Shown here in pieces: positions 63,387 through 64,000 of a DNA stretch of 64,000 nucleotides. The position numbers and the translations under genes are program-made. This DNA comes from Chryseobacterium daecheongense (GTDB taxonomy: Bacteria; Bacteroidota; Bacteroidia; Flavobacteriales; Weeksellaceae), in NCBI GenBank assembly GCA_027920525.1, contig CP115858.1:186001-250000 (forward strand), in the 5' to 3' direction. The notes below the pieces were generated by a model. It saw nothing but the letters and a program-made list of their open reading frames with translations. It made no database searches and was not told where the DNA came from. The stretch's first letter is position 1; every line of letters begins with the position of its first letter.

Positions 63387-64000
63387 ATGGAAAAAACCTG
63401 GCGTTGGTTTGGAAAAAAAGACAAAATAGAACTGAGTACGCTTTGTCAAATAGGAGTAGAAGGAATTGTTTCTGCACTGCATGATATCCCAAACGGAGAA
63501 ATCTGGAATCTGGAGGCCATCAATGATTATAAAAACTATATAGAAAGCCACGGACTTCGCTGGTCTGTTGTGGAAAGTCTTCCCGTAAGCGAAGCGATCA
63601 AATACGGAGGTGAAGACCGTGACTCTTTAATAGAAAATTATATCTCAAGCCTTGAAAATCTGGGTAAAGCAGGCATTACAACAGTTTGCTACAATTTTAT
63701 GCCTGTTCTCGACTGGGCACGCACCGACCTCTTTCACGAGTGGGAAGACGGTTCGTCCTCACTTTATTTTGACAAAGCCAAGTTTGCGTATTTTGAAATT
63801 CATATCCTTCAAAGAGAAGGGGCAGAAAACGACTATAACCCGGAGATCCTTCAGAAGGTAGAAGAATTAAAAAATACCTTAACGGAAAAAGATAGTAATG
63901 ACCTGATAGATTCAGTCATTGTAAAAACACAGGGATTCGTAAACGGAAATATCAAAGAAGGTGAATTGAATCCTGTAGAAAAATTCAAGAGTTTATTGGC
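63387..64000 (+). CDS. uxuA: Mannonate dehydratase (3' end outside window)
   Basis: The first 204 residues are visible. MEKTWRWFGKKDKIELSTLCQIGVEG is the UxuA start (TWRWFGP.D.V.L....Q.GV.G), followed by 'GLRWSVVESLPVSEAIKYG' and 'GITTVCYNFMPVLDWARTDL' (VCYNFMPVxDWTRT, the family hallmark). It dehydrates D-mannonate to 2-keto-3-deoxygluconate in the glucuronate route. Its position after SusC/SusD and xylose genes suggests breakdown of glucuronate-decorated xylan; uxaC, uxuB and kdgK may follow beyond the window. Confidence 0.94.
   Translation, partial: MEKTWRWFGKKDKIELSTLCQIGVEGIVSALHDIPNGEIWNLEAINDYKNYIESHGLRWSVVESLPVSEAIKYGGEDRDSLIENYISSLENLGKAGITTVCYNFMPVLDWARTDLFHEWEDGSSSLYFDKAKFAYFEIHILQREGAENDYNPEILQKVEELKNTLTEKDSNDLIDSVIVKTQGFVNGNIKEGELNPVEKFKSLL

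Noticed and set aside
1..64000. CRISPR arrays, prophage or complete insertion sequences
   Set aside because: No regularly spaced repeats, transposase, integrase or phage structural genes were recognised anywhere in the window.

Overview
The window reads as chromosome of a flavobacterium close to Chryseobacterium/Elizabethkingia (Bacteroidota, Weeksellaceae). This is inferred from low G+C, TonB/SusC/SusD outer-membrane systems, FecI/FecR signalling, T9SS C-terminal sorting domains, promoters of the TTG-N19-TAnnTTTG type and near absence of Shine-Dalgarno sequences. No prophage, CRISPR array or intact insertion sequence was seen.

Layout. 1-4441: end of a TolC-like efflux gene and a TonB receptor/DUF4249 lipoprotein pair. 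4442-10273: remnant of a VOC gene, YciI protein, hotdog thioesterase, M1 aminopeptidase and a PutP-type symporter. 10393-13345: an oxidative-stress block (superoxide dismutase, DUF2480, FMN reductase, ferredoxin) divergent from a SufR-like Fe-S regulator, with a perfect palindrome over the sod promoter. 13398-18176: DinB protein, secreted S8 protease and a serine hydrolase whose TPR tail lies in the -1 frame behind a T TTA AAC heptamer. 18309-28774: ECF sigma factor, FecR anti-sigma factor, STN-type TonB receptor, beta-helix lipoprotein, T9SS cargo, unknown lipoprotein, S41 peptidase and a coiled-coil protein; a coherent cell-surface system of unknown substrate. 29103-36368: a six-gene phosphorelay with two hybrid kinases, two single-domain receivers and stand-alone CheR and CheB, without chemoreceptors.

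36540-46916: small regulatory/redox modules: MarR regulator with palindrome, SDR, fatty acid hydroxylase, an ECF41-like sigma factor with azoreductase and NTF2-like protein, Crp and RidA, Old Yellow Enzyme divergent from an HxlR regulator with a GTAAC array, and a KAS III enzyme. 47010-54300 begins at tRNA-Ser(TGA) and looks accessory and partly decayed: a Crp/Fnr gene with a broken start, orphan SdhB, SDR, DUF3606 and a LigD gene broken by one frameshift and one stop codon.

54687-64000 is a pentose/uronate utilisation locus: NUDIX-type regulator, xylulokinase, xylose isomerase, SusC, SusD and the start of mannonate dehydratase. SusC/SusD would import xylo-oligosaccharides, XylA/XylB feed xylose into the pentose phosphate pathway, and UxuA would process glucuronate side chains. 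The set suggests (glucurono)xylan-derived sugars, which is inference.
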